Below the pieces are notes generated by a model. The model had not been told where the DNA came from and did no database searches. It saw nothing but the letters and a program-made list of their open reading frames with translations. A stretch of DNA of 9,349 bases, taken from positions 1-9,349 of the forward strand of contig JADFDL010000046.1 in NCBI GenBank assembly GCA_018262875.1, in the 5' to 3' direction. Of the stretch, positions 1 through 5,958 are shown piece after piece (the stretch's first letter is position 1; each line of letters starts with the position of its first letter). A program made the position numbers and the translations under genes. This stretch comes from Rhodocyclaceae bacterium (GTDB lineage: Bacteria; Pseudomonadota; Gammaproteobacteria; Burkholderiales; Rhodocyclaceae).

Positions 1-466
1 TGACCGAGGTGGAGCGGTCGTCGATCATGGCGATCTCGTCGCAGGCCAGCGCCATCTCGTAGCCGCCGCCGGCAGTGGCGCCATTCAGGGCGGCGAGGAA
101 TTTCAGGCCTGAATGCTCGCTGGAATCCTCCAGTCCGTTCCTCGTCTCGTTGGTGAACTTGCAGAAGTTAACCTTCCAGGCATGGGTGGACAGGCCCAGC
201 ATGTAGATGTTGGCGCCGGAGCAGAACATGCGCGCCTTGCCGCTGGTGATGACGACGCACTTGGCTTCGGGATGCTCGAAGCGGATGCGCTGTATGGCGT
301 CGTGCAGTTCCATGTCGACGCCGAGATCGTAGGAATTCAGCTTGAGCTTGTAGCCGGGCTTGATGCCGCGGTCTTCCTGGATGTCCAGGGTGAGCGTGGC
401 GATGGGACCGTCGAAGGCCAGTCGCCAGTGCGCGTAGCGGGAAGGATCGGTATCGTAAGTGATCAT
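1..466 (-). CDS. boxC: Benzoyl-CoA-dihydrodiol lyase (2,3-epoxybenzoyl-CoA dihydrolase), N-terminal part
   Basis: Partial gene: the first 155 codons are present and the C-terminal part runs off the left edge. BoxC proteins are about 550 residues. The enzyme acts in the cytoplasm in the aerobic box pathway, opening the ring of 2,3-epoxybenzoyl-CoA by hydrolysis to give 3,4-dehydroadipyl-CoA semialdehyde and formate. The translation starts MITYDTDPSRYAHWRLAF and shows the crotonase (enoyl-CoA hydratase) signature: FCSGANI at residues 81-87 and the oxyanion-hole segment AGGGYEMALACDE at 132-144. The stretches LKLNSYDLGVD and HAWKVNFCKFTNETRNGLED are typical of BoxC rather than generic crotonases. 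ATG at 464-466 was chosen because a GGAGG ribosome site (474-478 on the complement) lies 7 nt upstream. The gene lies 63 bp downstream of boxR on the same strand, so co-transcription is likely, perhaps with an extra internal promoter in the gap. Confidence 0.95.
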   Translation of the reverse strand, partial: MITYDTDPSRYAHWRLAFDGPIATLTLDIQEDRGIKPGYKLKLNSYDLGVDMELHDAIQRIRFEHPEAKCVVITSGKARMFCSGANIYMLGLSTHAWKVNFCKFTNETRNGLEDSSEHSGLKFLAALNGATAGGGYEMALACDEIAMIDDRSTSV

Positions 467-510
467 CTCTGTGCCTCCGGGCGGGTTGTTCGCTTCGGCC
501 GGCACGGAAA

Positions 511-519
511 TATAATGCA
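511..519. promoter_or_regulatory. TATAATGCA word in the boxR-boxC gap (candidate BoxR site / boxC promoter)
   Basis: The 63-bp gap between boxR and boxC holds TATAATGCA. Related words (TATANTGCA) occur at 1552-1560 and, inverted, at 1481-1489 in the boxR/DUF4863 promoter region. On the minus strand a TTATAT -10-like box and a TTCGAC -35-like box about 18 bp upstream could form an internal boxC promoter. Assignment to BoxR is inference: TGCA-containing operators are known for the related regulator BzdR and reported for BoxR, but the exact consensus cannot be checked here. Confidence 0.3.
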
Positions 520-529
520 GGCTTAAGCT

Positions 530-1423
530 TTAAGTCGAAATATTGTACATATTTTGTAGCTGTTCTTGATTCTCGTCAACTGTTTTGTTTGAGGTGTCAA
601 TAATGGCGTCGGCCAAGCCGTACAGGTCGCTTCGCTCCGCCAGGATGCGGCGCAGGTCGGACATGGCTTCCTCGCGCCCAGTCATGGGCCGCAAATCGCC
701 CTGGGCAATGACGCGCTGCATGTGCTCCTCGGGGCTGGCCTTGATCCATACCGTATAGCAGGCCGAGCGCAGGAGTTCGTAGGTGGGAGCCTCGGAAACG
801 AGACCGCCGCCGGCGGCGATGACGACGTGTTCGTGATGCTCGATGATTCGCTCCAGGCAGCGCTTCTCAAAGCGGCGGTAGGCTTGCTGGCCGTAGAGCG
901 AGAAGATTTCCGAAGAGGGAATGCCGGATTCGCGTTCGATCTCGTCGTCCAGCTCGACGAAGGGAACGCCAAGGCTTTCTGCGAGGCGCTTGCCCAGCGT
1001 GGACTTGCCGGCGCCGCGCAGGCCGATGAGGGCGATGCGGTTGCGCCGTTCGAGGGGGTCCTGCTCACCGAAGGCGCTGGAAAGAATGGCTTTCGCCTGC
1101 AGCAGTTTTTTCGGCGAGAGCTTTTCCAGATACTGGATCAGGAGGGTCAGCTCGATGGGGTGGCCGTCGCGCTCGCTGAGCAGTTCGGTCAGCGGGGTTT
1201 CGAGGGCGGCCGACACCTGGCGCAGCAGCAGGATGGAGATGTTGCCCTGGCCGCTTTCCAATTGGGCGAGATAGCGTTCGGACACGCCGGACTTGGCGGC
1301 CAGCGCCTTGCGCGAGAGGCCCTGGCGCGTGCGGGCATCGCGCACCCGGGCGCCAAGTTGCTGCAGATACGAATGCTCGCCGTCCCCGGTTTCGGCGGAT
1401 GCTGCGGAAGGCTCGGCCGTCAT
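530..1423 (-). CDS. boxR: BoxR: XRE-type HTH regulator fused to a shikimate-kinase-like domain
   Basis: This 297-residue protein is the benzoyl-CoA-responsive regulator of the box pathway. In Azoarcus its homologue represses box genes and is released by benzoyl-CoA. Residues about 20-82 form an XRE/Cro-type helix-turn-helix (VRDARTRQGLSRKALAAKSG, then SERYLAQLESGQGNIS). A linker of about 40 residues follows, then a shikimate-kinase-like domain from about 128 to the end. That domain keeps the P-loop GLRGAGKST (134-142), D159 of the substrate-binding segment, YRRFE (182-186), the GGG loop (205-207), LRPMTG (244-249) and R264. The first aspartate of the shikimate-kinase DxD motif is E157 here. 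In the family this domain binds benzoyl-CoA and is not thought to phosphorylate shikimate. The ATG at 1421-1423 has an AAGGGG ribosome site 8 nt upstream. BzdR, the anaerobic paralogue, has the same architecture, but the neighbouring boxC makes BoxR the better name. Confidence 0.93.
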   Translation of the reverse strand: MTAEPSAASAETGDGEHSYLQQLGARVRDARTRQGLSRKALAAKSGVSERYLAQLESGQGNISILLLRQVSAALETPLTELLSERDGHPIELTLLIQYLEKLSPKKLLQAKAILSSAFGEQDPLERRNRIALIGLRGAGKSTLGKRLAESLGVPFVELDDEIERESGIPSSEIFSLYGQQAYRRFEKRCLERIIEHHEHVVIAAGGGLVSEAPTYELLRSACYTVWIKASPEEHMQRVIAQGDLRPMTGREEAMSDLRRILAERSDLYGLADAIIDTSNKTVDENQEQLQNMYNIST

Positions 1424-1585
1424 GGGTTTTTCCCCTTCGGTTCAGTGACCAGATTGACTTGGCATATTGGCACAAGACGATGCACTATAACACTTGCCAT
1501 ATTGCTTTTATGCATTAAACTGGGTAAAAAATCACCCAAATGGATCGGAACTATACTGCAAACTGTTTACAAGGACCAAGCCGAA
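1424..1585. promoter_or_regulatory. Divergent promoter region between boxR and the DUF4863 gene
   Basis: This 162-bp AT-richer region drives boxR leftward and the DUF4863-bclA pair rightward. It holds three TGCA cores at 1481-1484, 1511-1514 and 1557-1560. The first and third lie in inverted copies of TATANTGCA (TGCACTATA at 1481-1489; TATACTGCA at 1552-1560). TATACT at 1552-1557 is a good plus-strand -10 box without a clear -35. A second plus-strand candidate is TTGCTT (1502-1507) with TAAAAA (1525-1530), spacing 17. For the minus strand, TTGGTC (complement of 1574-1579) and TATAGT (complement of 1550-1555) are 18 bp apart. A short inverted repeat, TGGGT/ACCCA, spans 1521-1538. Placing putative BoxR sites over these -10 boxes fits repression, but start sites are not proven. 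Confidence 0.5.
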
Positions 1586-2059
1586 ATGGGAAATATCACC
1601 GTCGAGGAATTCACCGATCTGATTGCCGGCATCACCGGACGCATTGCCGGGCGACCGCTGGACGGCGCGCTGGATGACTGGTTGAACGCGGAAATCCCGG
1701 CTGATGGCGCCGAGTTCCAGCGCATCTTCGAGACCTGCCAGGCGGCCATCGCCGCCGGCTGGATGTGCACCCGCGAAGCGGGCGGCATCAAGTTCAGCAG
1801 GGTCATCAAGCCGTCCGAGGCCATCCACGGCTTCAGCGTCGACGTCGTCGAGATGACCGATTGCAAGGGACCGCACCACCGCCACCCGAACGGCGAGATC
1901 GACATGATCATGCCGCTCGACGCCGGTGCGCAGTTCGACGGCCGCGGCCGTGGCTGGCTGGTCTATCCCGCCGGCCACGCGCATTTCCCGACCGTCACCG
2001 GCGGCAAGGCCATCGTGCTCTACCTGCTGCCGGACGGCGCGATAGAATTCACGAAGTAG
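1586..2059 (+). CDS. DUF4863 / 4-hydroxylaminobenzoate lyase-family cupin-like protein
   Basis: This small protein of 157 residues begins MGNITVEEFTDLIAG. It resembles the DUF4863 family, whose named members are 4-hydroxylaminobenzoate lyases (PnbB type) of nitrobenzoate degraders. An N-terminal helical part (about 1-60) precedes a cupin-like half. That half has a probable metal site: H97, H98, H100 and E104 in GPHHRHPNGEID, plus H131 and H133 in YPAGHAHFPT. The reading frame stays open far upstream (to 722), but that part is antisense to boxR. The ATG at 1586 was chosen because protein-like sequence starts there and AAGGA (1571-1575) sits 10 nt upstream. The gene is divergent from boxR and 69 bp before bclA, so it is probably co-regulated with benzoate activation. 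Nothing here indicates nitroaromatic metabolism. Its role in the box locus is unknown; it may handle a side product or a hydroxylated or amino benzoate. Family assignment is from memory of the motif. Confidence 0.8.
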   Translation: MGNITVEEFTDLIAGITGRIAGRPLDGALDDWLNAEIPADGAEFQRIFETCQAAIAAGWMCTREAGGIKFSRVIKPSEAIHGFSVDVVEMTDCKGPHHRHPNGEIDMIMPLDAGAQFDGRGRGWLVYPAGHAHFPTVTGGKAIVLYLLPDGAIEFTK

Positions 2060-2104
2060 GTCGGGCTTCAGCCCGACGACGGTTGTCGGCCTGAAGGCCG
2101 ACCT
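2058..2104. repeat. REP-like double-hairpin element between DUF4863 and bclA
   Basis: Two perfect 7-bp stems with 4-nt loops lie side by side: GTCGGGC/GCCCGAC (2060-2077, loop TTCA) and GTCGGCC/GGCCGAC (2085-2102, loop TGAA). The two 20-bp halves (2058-2077 and 2085-2104) are also inverted copies of each other apart from two positions. Those two differences pair with each other inside each hairpin, so both stems are kept. The element begins inside the stop codon of the upstream gene. It has no T-run on the plus strand and so is not a classical terminator. The form is that of REP/BIME-type dispersed repeats; a role in mRNA 3'-end stability or in tuning bclA expression is possible. Confidence 0.75.
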
Positions 2105-2128
2105 GCAAAAAAATGGAGGAAGAAAAAC

Positions 2129-3706
2129 ATGCCGCAGCTATCCACGGCCGATCATCAATTCACACCGCCGCGCGTGACTGTGCCGCGCGACTACAACGCC
2201 GCCTGGGACCTGATCCAGCGCAACCTGCAAGCGGGGCGAGGGGCCAAGACCGCCTTCATCGACGACGCCGGCAGCTACACCTATGATGAACTGGCCGGGC
2301 GGGTGAACCGCTTCGGCAACGTGCTGGCCGGACTCGGCATCGAGGCCGAGGCCCGCGTCATGCTGTGCCTGCTCGACACCATCGATTTTCCGACCGCCTT
2401 CCTCGGCAGCATTCAGGCCGGCGTCGTGCCGATCGCCGCCAATACCCTGCTCACCGCGAACGACTACGACTTCATGCTCGGCGATTCGCGCGCCAGTGCG
2501 CTGATCGTCTCCGAGGCGCTGTGGCCGCAGTTCGAGGACATCGTCGGCAAGCACAAGCATCTGAAGCACGTCATCGTCTCCGGCAAGGACGCCAAGGGCC
2601 GGTTGCGCTTCTCCGACCTGATGGCCAAGGCCTCGCCGGAATTCGTGCCGGCGCAGACCACTTGCGACGACATGTGCTTCTGGCTGTATTCCTCCGGCTC
2701 CACCGGCGCGCCGAAGGGCACGGTGCACCTGCATTCGCATATGATCCAGACCGCCGAGCTGTATGCGCGGCCGGTCCTCGGCATCCAGGAGAACGACCTG
2801 GTGTACTCGGCGGCCAAGCTGTTCTTCGCCTATGGCCTCGGCAACGGCATGACCTTCCCGATGGCGGTCGGCGCCACCGCCGTGCTGATGGCCGAGCGGC
2901 CGACGCCGCAGGCGGTGTTCAAGCGCCTGCGCGAGCACAAGCCCTCGATCTTCTACGGCGTGCCGACGCTGTATGCCGCGCTGCTCGTCAGCCCCGAGCT
3001 GCCCAAGCGCGAGGAGCTGCGCTTGCGTATGTGCACCTCGGCCGGCGAGGCGCTGCCGGCGGATATTGGCAAGCGCTGGACCGAGCATTTCGGCGTCGAG
3101 ATCCTCGACGGCATCGGCTCCACCGAGATGCTGCACATCTTCCTCTCCAACCGCCCGGGCGAAGTGCGCTACGGCACCACCGGCAAGGCGGTGCCCGGCT
3201 ACGGCATCCGCCTGATCGGCGAGGACGGCCAGGAGGTGGGCGAGGGCGAGATCGGCGAGCTGCAGATCCGCGGCCCGTCCGCGGCCGTCATGTACTGGAA
3301 CCAGCGCGAGAAGTCGCGCCACACCTTCATGGGCGAATGGACGCGCAGCGGCGACAAGTACACCCGCGATGCCGACGGCTACTACCATTACTGCGGCCGC
3401 TCCGACGATATGCTCAAGGTCTCCGGCATCTACGTCTCGCCCTTCGAGGTCGAGGCGGCGCTGATGACCCACGAGGCGGTGCTGGAAGCCGCTGTCGTCG
3501 CGCACGCCGACACCGACGAGCTGATCAAGCCGAAGGCCTGGGTGGTGCTGAAACCCGGCATCGAGGCTTCCGACGCGCTCGCCGACAAGCTCAAGCAGCA
3601 CGTCAAGGACAAGCTGGCGCCCTACAAGTACCCGCGCTGGCTGGAGTTCGTCGCCGAGCTGCCGAAGACGGCGACCGGCAAGATCCAGCGCTTCAAGCTG
3701 CGCTGA
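2129..3706 (+). CDS. bclA: Benzoate-CoA ligase
   Basis: This 525-residue cytoplasmic ANL-superfamily enzyme has the usual length of benzoate-CoA ligases. It converts benzoate, ATP and CoA to benzoyl-CoA, AMP and diphosphate, the entry step of the box pathway and the step that makes the BoxR ligand. Adenylation motifs are complete: P-loop YSSGSTGAPKGTVH (187-200), KLFFAYGLGNGMTF (230-243, typical of benzoate and hydroxybenzoate ligases), SAGEALP (304-310), DGIGSTEMLHIF (327-338), TRSGDKY (405-411) with the ribose-binding D409, the hinge YCGRSDDMLKVSGIYVSP (421-438), and the catalytic lysine K518 in LPKTATGKIQR. A GGAGG site (2115-2119) lies 9 nt before the ATG. The gene follows the DUF4863 gene after the REP-like hairpins. 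Benzoate as substrate rests on family resemblance plus boxC/boxR context; a 4-hydroxybenzoate or aminobenzoate ligase is the main alternative. Confidence 0.94.
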   Translation: MPQLSTADHQFTPPRVTVPRDYNAAWDLIQRNLQAGRGAKTAFIDDAGSYTYDELAGRVNRFGNVLAGLGIEAEARVMLCLLDTIDFPTAFLGSIQAGVVPIAANTLLTANDYDFMLGDSRASALIVSEALWPQFEDIVGKHKHLKHVIVSGKDAKGRLRFSDLMAKASPEFVPAQTTCDDMCFWLYSSGSTGAPKGTVHLHSHMIQTAELYARPVLGIQENDLVYSAAKLFFAYGLGNGMTFPMAVGATAVLMAERPTPQAVFKRLREHKPSIFYGVPTLYAALLVSPELPKREELRLRMCTSAGEALPADIGKRWTEHFGVEILDGIGSTEMLHIFLSNRPGEVRYGTTGKAVPGYGIRLIGEDGQEVGEGEIGELQIRGPSAAVMYWNQREKSRHTFMGEWTRSGDKYTRDADGYYHYCGRSDDMLKVSGIYVSPFEVEAALMTHEAVLEAAVVAHADTDELIKPKAWVVLKPGIEASDALADKLKQHVKDKLAPYKYPRWLEFVAELPKTATGKIQRFKLR

Positions 3707-3838
3707 GCCGATAGATGACGACCCATCCCCTGGCCCCTTCCCCGAGAGAAGGGGTAACGACAGTTCAGCCGCGATGCGGCTTCCATGTCGTTGACTTCAG
3801 CCCTCCTTGGGGCGGCCCGGCGGAGGGCTGAGGAAGCC
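3707..3838. other. Intergenic region between bclA and the response regulator, with two inverted repeats
   Basis: This 132-bp gap contains a 7-bp inverted repeat CCCCTTC/GAAGGGG (3734-3740 and 3748-3754). It resembles dispersed C-rich repeats and could weakly terminate bclA, though no T-run follows. A second repeat, TCAGCCCTCC/GGAGGGCTGA (3797-3806 and 3822-3831), has 10-bp arms and a 15-nt GC-rich loop. Its right arm carries the GGAGGG purine tract just before the response-regulator start. No convincing sigma-70 promoter was found, so the promoter of the two-component genes is unassigned. Confidence 0.5.
3797..3831. repeat. 10-bp inverted repeat overlapping the response-regulator ribosome site
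   Basis: The arms TCAGCCCTCC (3797-3806) and GGAGGGCTGA (3822-3831) are perfectly complementary around a 15-nt loop. The right arm includes GGAGGG and ends 7 nt before the ATG at 3839, overlapping the start of GAGGAA (3830-3835). A hairpin here could mask the ribosome site of the downstream gene. The regulatory role is inferred only. Confidence 0.45.
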
Positions 3839-4522
3839 ATGCGTGTCCTGATCATCGAGGACGATCTCGACATCGCCACCAACCTCTACGAGTTCCTCGA
3901 GGGCAGGGGCTGCATCGTCGACATGGCGCGCGACGGCGTCAGCGGCATGCATCTGGCGGTGTCCGGCGAGTTCGACGCCATCGTCCTCGATCTCGGCCTG
4001 CCGGGCATGGATGGCCTCTGTCTGTGCCGCAAGCTGCGGAGCGAAGCGCGCCAGGACGTGCCGATCCTGATCCTCACGGCGCGCGATGTGCTCGACGACA
4101 AGCTGGCGGCCTTCGACTGCGGCGCCGACGACTATCTCGTCAAGCCCTTCGCCCTGCGCGAGGTGGAAGCGCGCCTGAAGGCGCTGGTGGCGCGCCGCCG
4201 CGGCCGCGTCGTCAGCCGCAGGCTGGTGCATGGCGGCATCGCCTTCGATCCGGCCAACCTGGCGGTGAGCGTCGACGGCCAGCCGGTGCATTTGTCGCGC
4301 AAGTGCCTGCGCCTGCTGGAGATGATGATGTCGACGCCGAACCGCGTCTATTCGCGCGCCGAGCTGGAACAGGAGCTGTGGGGCGACGAGCACCCGCAGA
4401 GTGACTCCCTGCGCAGCCACATGCACATGCTGCGCCGCGCGCTCACCGATGCGCGAGGACTCTCGCCCATCGAGACGGTGCACGGCGTCGGCTATCGCTT
4501 CGCCGCAGCGGATGTTCGTTAG
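3839..4522 (+). CDS. OmpR-family response regulator
   Basis: This 227-residue transcription factor has a receiver domain (about 1-117) and an OmpR/PhoB winged-helix DNA-binding domain (about 127-224). Receiver residues are intact: acidic pocket D8/D9 in IIEDDLD, phospho-acceptor D51 in VLDLGLPGMDG, T80 in LILTARD and K102 in YLVKPFALREVE. The winged helix shows YSRAELEQELWG (recognition region) and IETVHGVGYRF at the end. An in-frame ATG at 3785 would add 18 residues unlike any receiver domain and has no ribosome site. ATG 3839 gives the standard MRVLIIEDD start, with GAGGAA at 3830-3835. The histidine kinase follows with an 11-bp overlap, so translation is probably coupled. Its likely targets are the two four-repeat operators at 5847-5886 and 7103-7142. 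The inducing signal is unknown; given the locus, benzoate or a related aromatic acid is a reasonable guess. Confidence 0.93.
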   Translation: MRVLIIEDDLDIATNLYEFLEGRGCIVDMARDGVSGMHLAVSGEFDAIVLDLGLPGMDGLCLCRKLRSEARQDVPILILTARDVLDDKLAAFDCGADDYLVKPFALREVEARLKALVARRRGRVVSRRLVHGGIAFDPANLAVSVDGQPVHLSRKCLRLLEMMMSTPNRVYSRAELEQELWGDEHPQSDSLRSHMHMLRRALTDARGLSPIETVHGVGYRFAAADVR

Positions 4523-5852
4523 ACGCAGTCTTCGACTCAAGCTCGCCACGACCTTTGCCCTGGCCGGCATGGTGCTGGTGCTGGCTTTCGCCTTTGCCTT
4601 GCTGTTGCTCAATCGCTACCAGGAAGCGCAGCTCATCGATCAGATCGTCTCCGACGAGGTGGAGGCGCTCCTTCAGCAATACGAGCGCGAAGGCGCCATC
4701 GACGGCCCGCCCTATCGCAAGCTGCGCCGTTACGAAGTGCGGCCCGACACGCCGGCCCTGTCTTTGCGCAAGTGGTTTCGCGCCAGTTGGCTGGTGCACG
4801 GCTACGTCACCCGCGATGAGGGTGAGCGCCGCCAGTTGCCGGAGGAACTGCGCGACCTCGCGCCCGGCTTCCACGACGTCCGGAGCGGCGGCGACCGCTA
4901 CCGCGTCGAGGTGCGCGAGATCGGCAGCACGCGCTTCTACATCGCCTATTCCGTCGCCCTGCACGAGGAACGCGGGCGCTACTTCACCCTGGCGCTGGTG
5001 CTGAGCGCGGTGCTCACCGCGCTGGCCACGGCGCTCATCGGCCTGTGGGCCTCCGGCCGCCTGACGCGCCAGATTGTCGATCTTGCCCAGCGGGTGCGAC
5101 TGCTCGACGGCCAGTCGGTCGGCGATTCGCTCGAGCGGCATTATCCCGAGCGGGAGGTGGCCGAATTGGCCGCCGCCTTCGACGGCTATCACGAGCGTAC
5201 GGCGCGCCTGCTGGAGCGGGAGCGCACCTTCACCGCCGACGTCAGCCACGAACTGCGCACGCCGCTCACCGCCATCCAGACCAGCTGCGAGCTGATGCTG
5301 GAGGATGCGGGCCTGTCCGCCAAGTCGCGCGCCCGCCTGGAGAAGATTTCCGCCGCCACGGTGCGCCTGACCGACCTGGTCAACGCCTTCCTGCTGATGG
5401 CGCGCGAGCAGGCCGACGGCATCCGCGGCGAGGTCGACCTGCGCGAATGCATCGAAGAAGCCGCGGAGAGCGTGCGCGAGCGCGCCGCATCGAAGGGACT
5501 GACTTTGCTGGTGGACGCACCGCAGAGCCTGTTGCTGCGCGTGCCACGCCGGGCGCTGCATGCGGTACTGTCCAACCTGCTGGCCAATGCGGTGAGCTAT
5601 ACCGAGCGCGGCACCGTGGCGCTGCGCACGCAGGGCGCCACGGTGGAGATCACCGACACCGGCAGCGGCGTGGTCGCGGACGAGATTCCGGAGCTGTTCC
5701 GCCGCTTCCACCGCGGCGACGCCGCCGGCGGCGGCGACGGATTCGGCCTGGGGCTGGCCATCGTCAAGCGCATTTGCGAGCAGGCCGGCTGGAAGATCGG
5801 CATCGAGCGGCGGACCGAGGGCGGCACGCGGGTGCTGCTGTCCCTGTCTTGA
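4512..5852 (+). CDS. Membrane sensor histidine kinase
   Basis: This 446-residue inner-membrane kinase partners the preceding response regulator. Its ATG overlaps the last codons of that gene by 11 bp; the frame is open further upstream, but only as an overlap with the regulator. Layout: TM1 about 11-34; periplasmic sensor loop about 35-156 with no recognised domain; TM2 about 157-179; HAMP about 180-232; HisKA with H246 in FTADVSHELRTPLTAIQ; HATPase_c with N-box NLLANAVSY (355-363), G1 box TDTGSGV (381-387) and G2 box GFGLGLAIVKR (410-420). All catalytic boxes are present, so it should be active. The roughly 120-residue periplasmic loop could sense a solute directly or contact the adjacent periplasmic binding protein. 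The stop codon TGA is also the start of the first TGAC repeat of the downstream operator. Confidence 0.93.
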   Translation: MFVRRSLRLKLATTFALAGMVLVLAFAFALLLLNRYQEAQLIDQIVSDEVEALLQQYEREGAIDGPPYRKLRRYEVRPDTPALSLRKWFRASWLVHGYVTRDEGERRQLPEELRDLAPGFHDVRSGGDRYRVEVREIGSTRFYIAYSVALHEERGRYFTLALVLSAVLTALATALIGLWASGRLTRQIVDLAQRVRLLDGQSVGDSLERHYPEREVAELAAAFDGYHERTARLLERERTFTADVSHELRTPLTAIQTSCELMLEDAGLSAKSRARLEKISAATVRLTDLVNAFLLMAREQADGIRGEVDLRECIEEAAESVRERAASKGLTLLVDAPQSLLLRVPRRALHAVLSNLLANAVSYTERGTVALRTQGATVEITDTGSGVVADEIPELFRRFHRGDAAGGGDGFGLGLAIVKRICEQAGWKIGIERRTEGGTRVLLSLS

Positions 5853-5903
5853 CGTGGATTTGACGAACGCATGACAAGGATTTGATCCCGCCGCAGCTAG
5901 ACT
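5847..5903 (+). promoter_or_regulatory. Promoter with four 11-bp-spaced TTGAC repeats, upstream of binding protein 1
   Basis: TGAC/TGAT cores begin at 5850, 5861, 5872 and 5883, exactly 11 bp apart. Written as 7-mers they are TCTTGAC, ATTTGAC, GCATGAC and ATTTGAT, separated by 4 bp. The last repeat ends 11 bp before TAGACT (5898-5903), a good -10 box that lacks a -35 box at normal spacing. This is the layout of OmpR/PhoB-class activator promoters. The first repeat overlaps the kinase stop codon. A matching region precedes binding protein 2. The expected transcription start is near 5911, giving a leader of about 48 nt. Confidence 0.72.
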
Positions 5904-5958
5904 CCCCCCCAATACATAACGCCGGCCATGAGCGGCGAGTCACAACCAGGGGGGAATA

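Noticed and set aside
722..1585. Upstream extension of the DUF4863 reading frame, giving a 445-residue protein
   Set aside because: The extra 288 residues are antisense to boxR across its coding region and then cross the boxR promoter; no family features, and a plausible start with a ribosome site lies at 1586.
1586..2059. Nitrobenzoate degradation locus, inferred from the 4-hydroxylaminobenzoate lyase family name
   Set aside because: No nitroreductase or protocatechuate genes are visible; the flanking genes are all box-pathway genes.
2138..3601. Long open frame antisense to bclA (487 codons), and similar long antisense frames at 4443-5912, 5764-7173 and 7223-8554
   Set aside because: GC-rich coding DNA leaves the antisense frames open. 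Their translations are low-complexity (rich in A, G, R, H, L, V), lack domains, and oppose well-supported genes.
3734..3754. Rho-independent terminator after bclA
   Set aside because: A 7-bp stem is present, but it is followed by TAACGAC without a T-run; it looks more like a dispersed C-rich repeat.
3785..3838. Earlier ATG for the response regulator
   Set aside because: The added 18 residues do not resemble a receiver-domain start, there is no ribosome site, and they are encoded by the inverted-repeat region.
5904..5954. Pairing of the C-run (5904-5910) with the G-rich ribosome site of binding protein 1 as a translational switch
   Set aside because: With the -10 box at 5898-5903 the transcript should start near 5911, so the C-run is probably not in the RNA.
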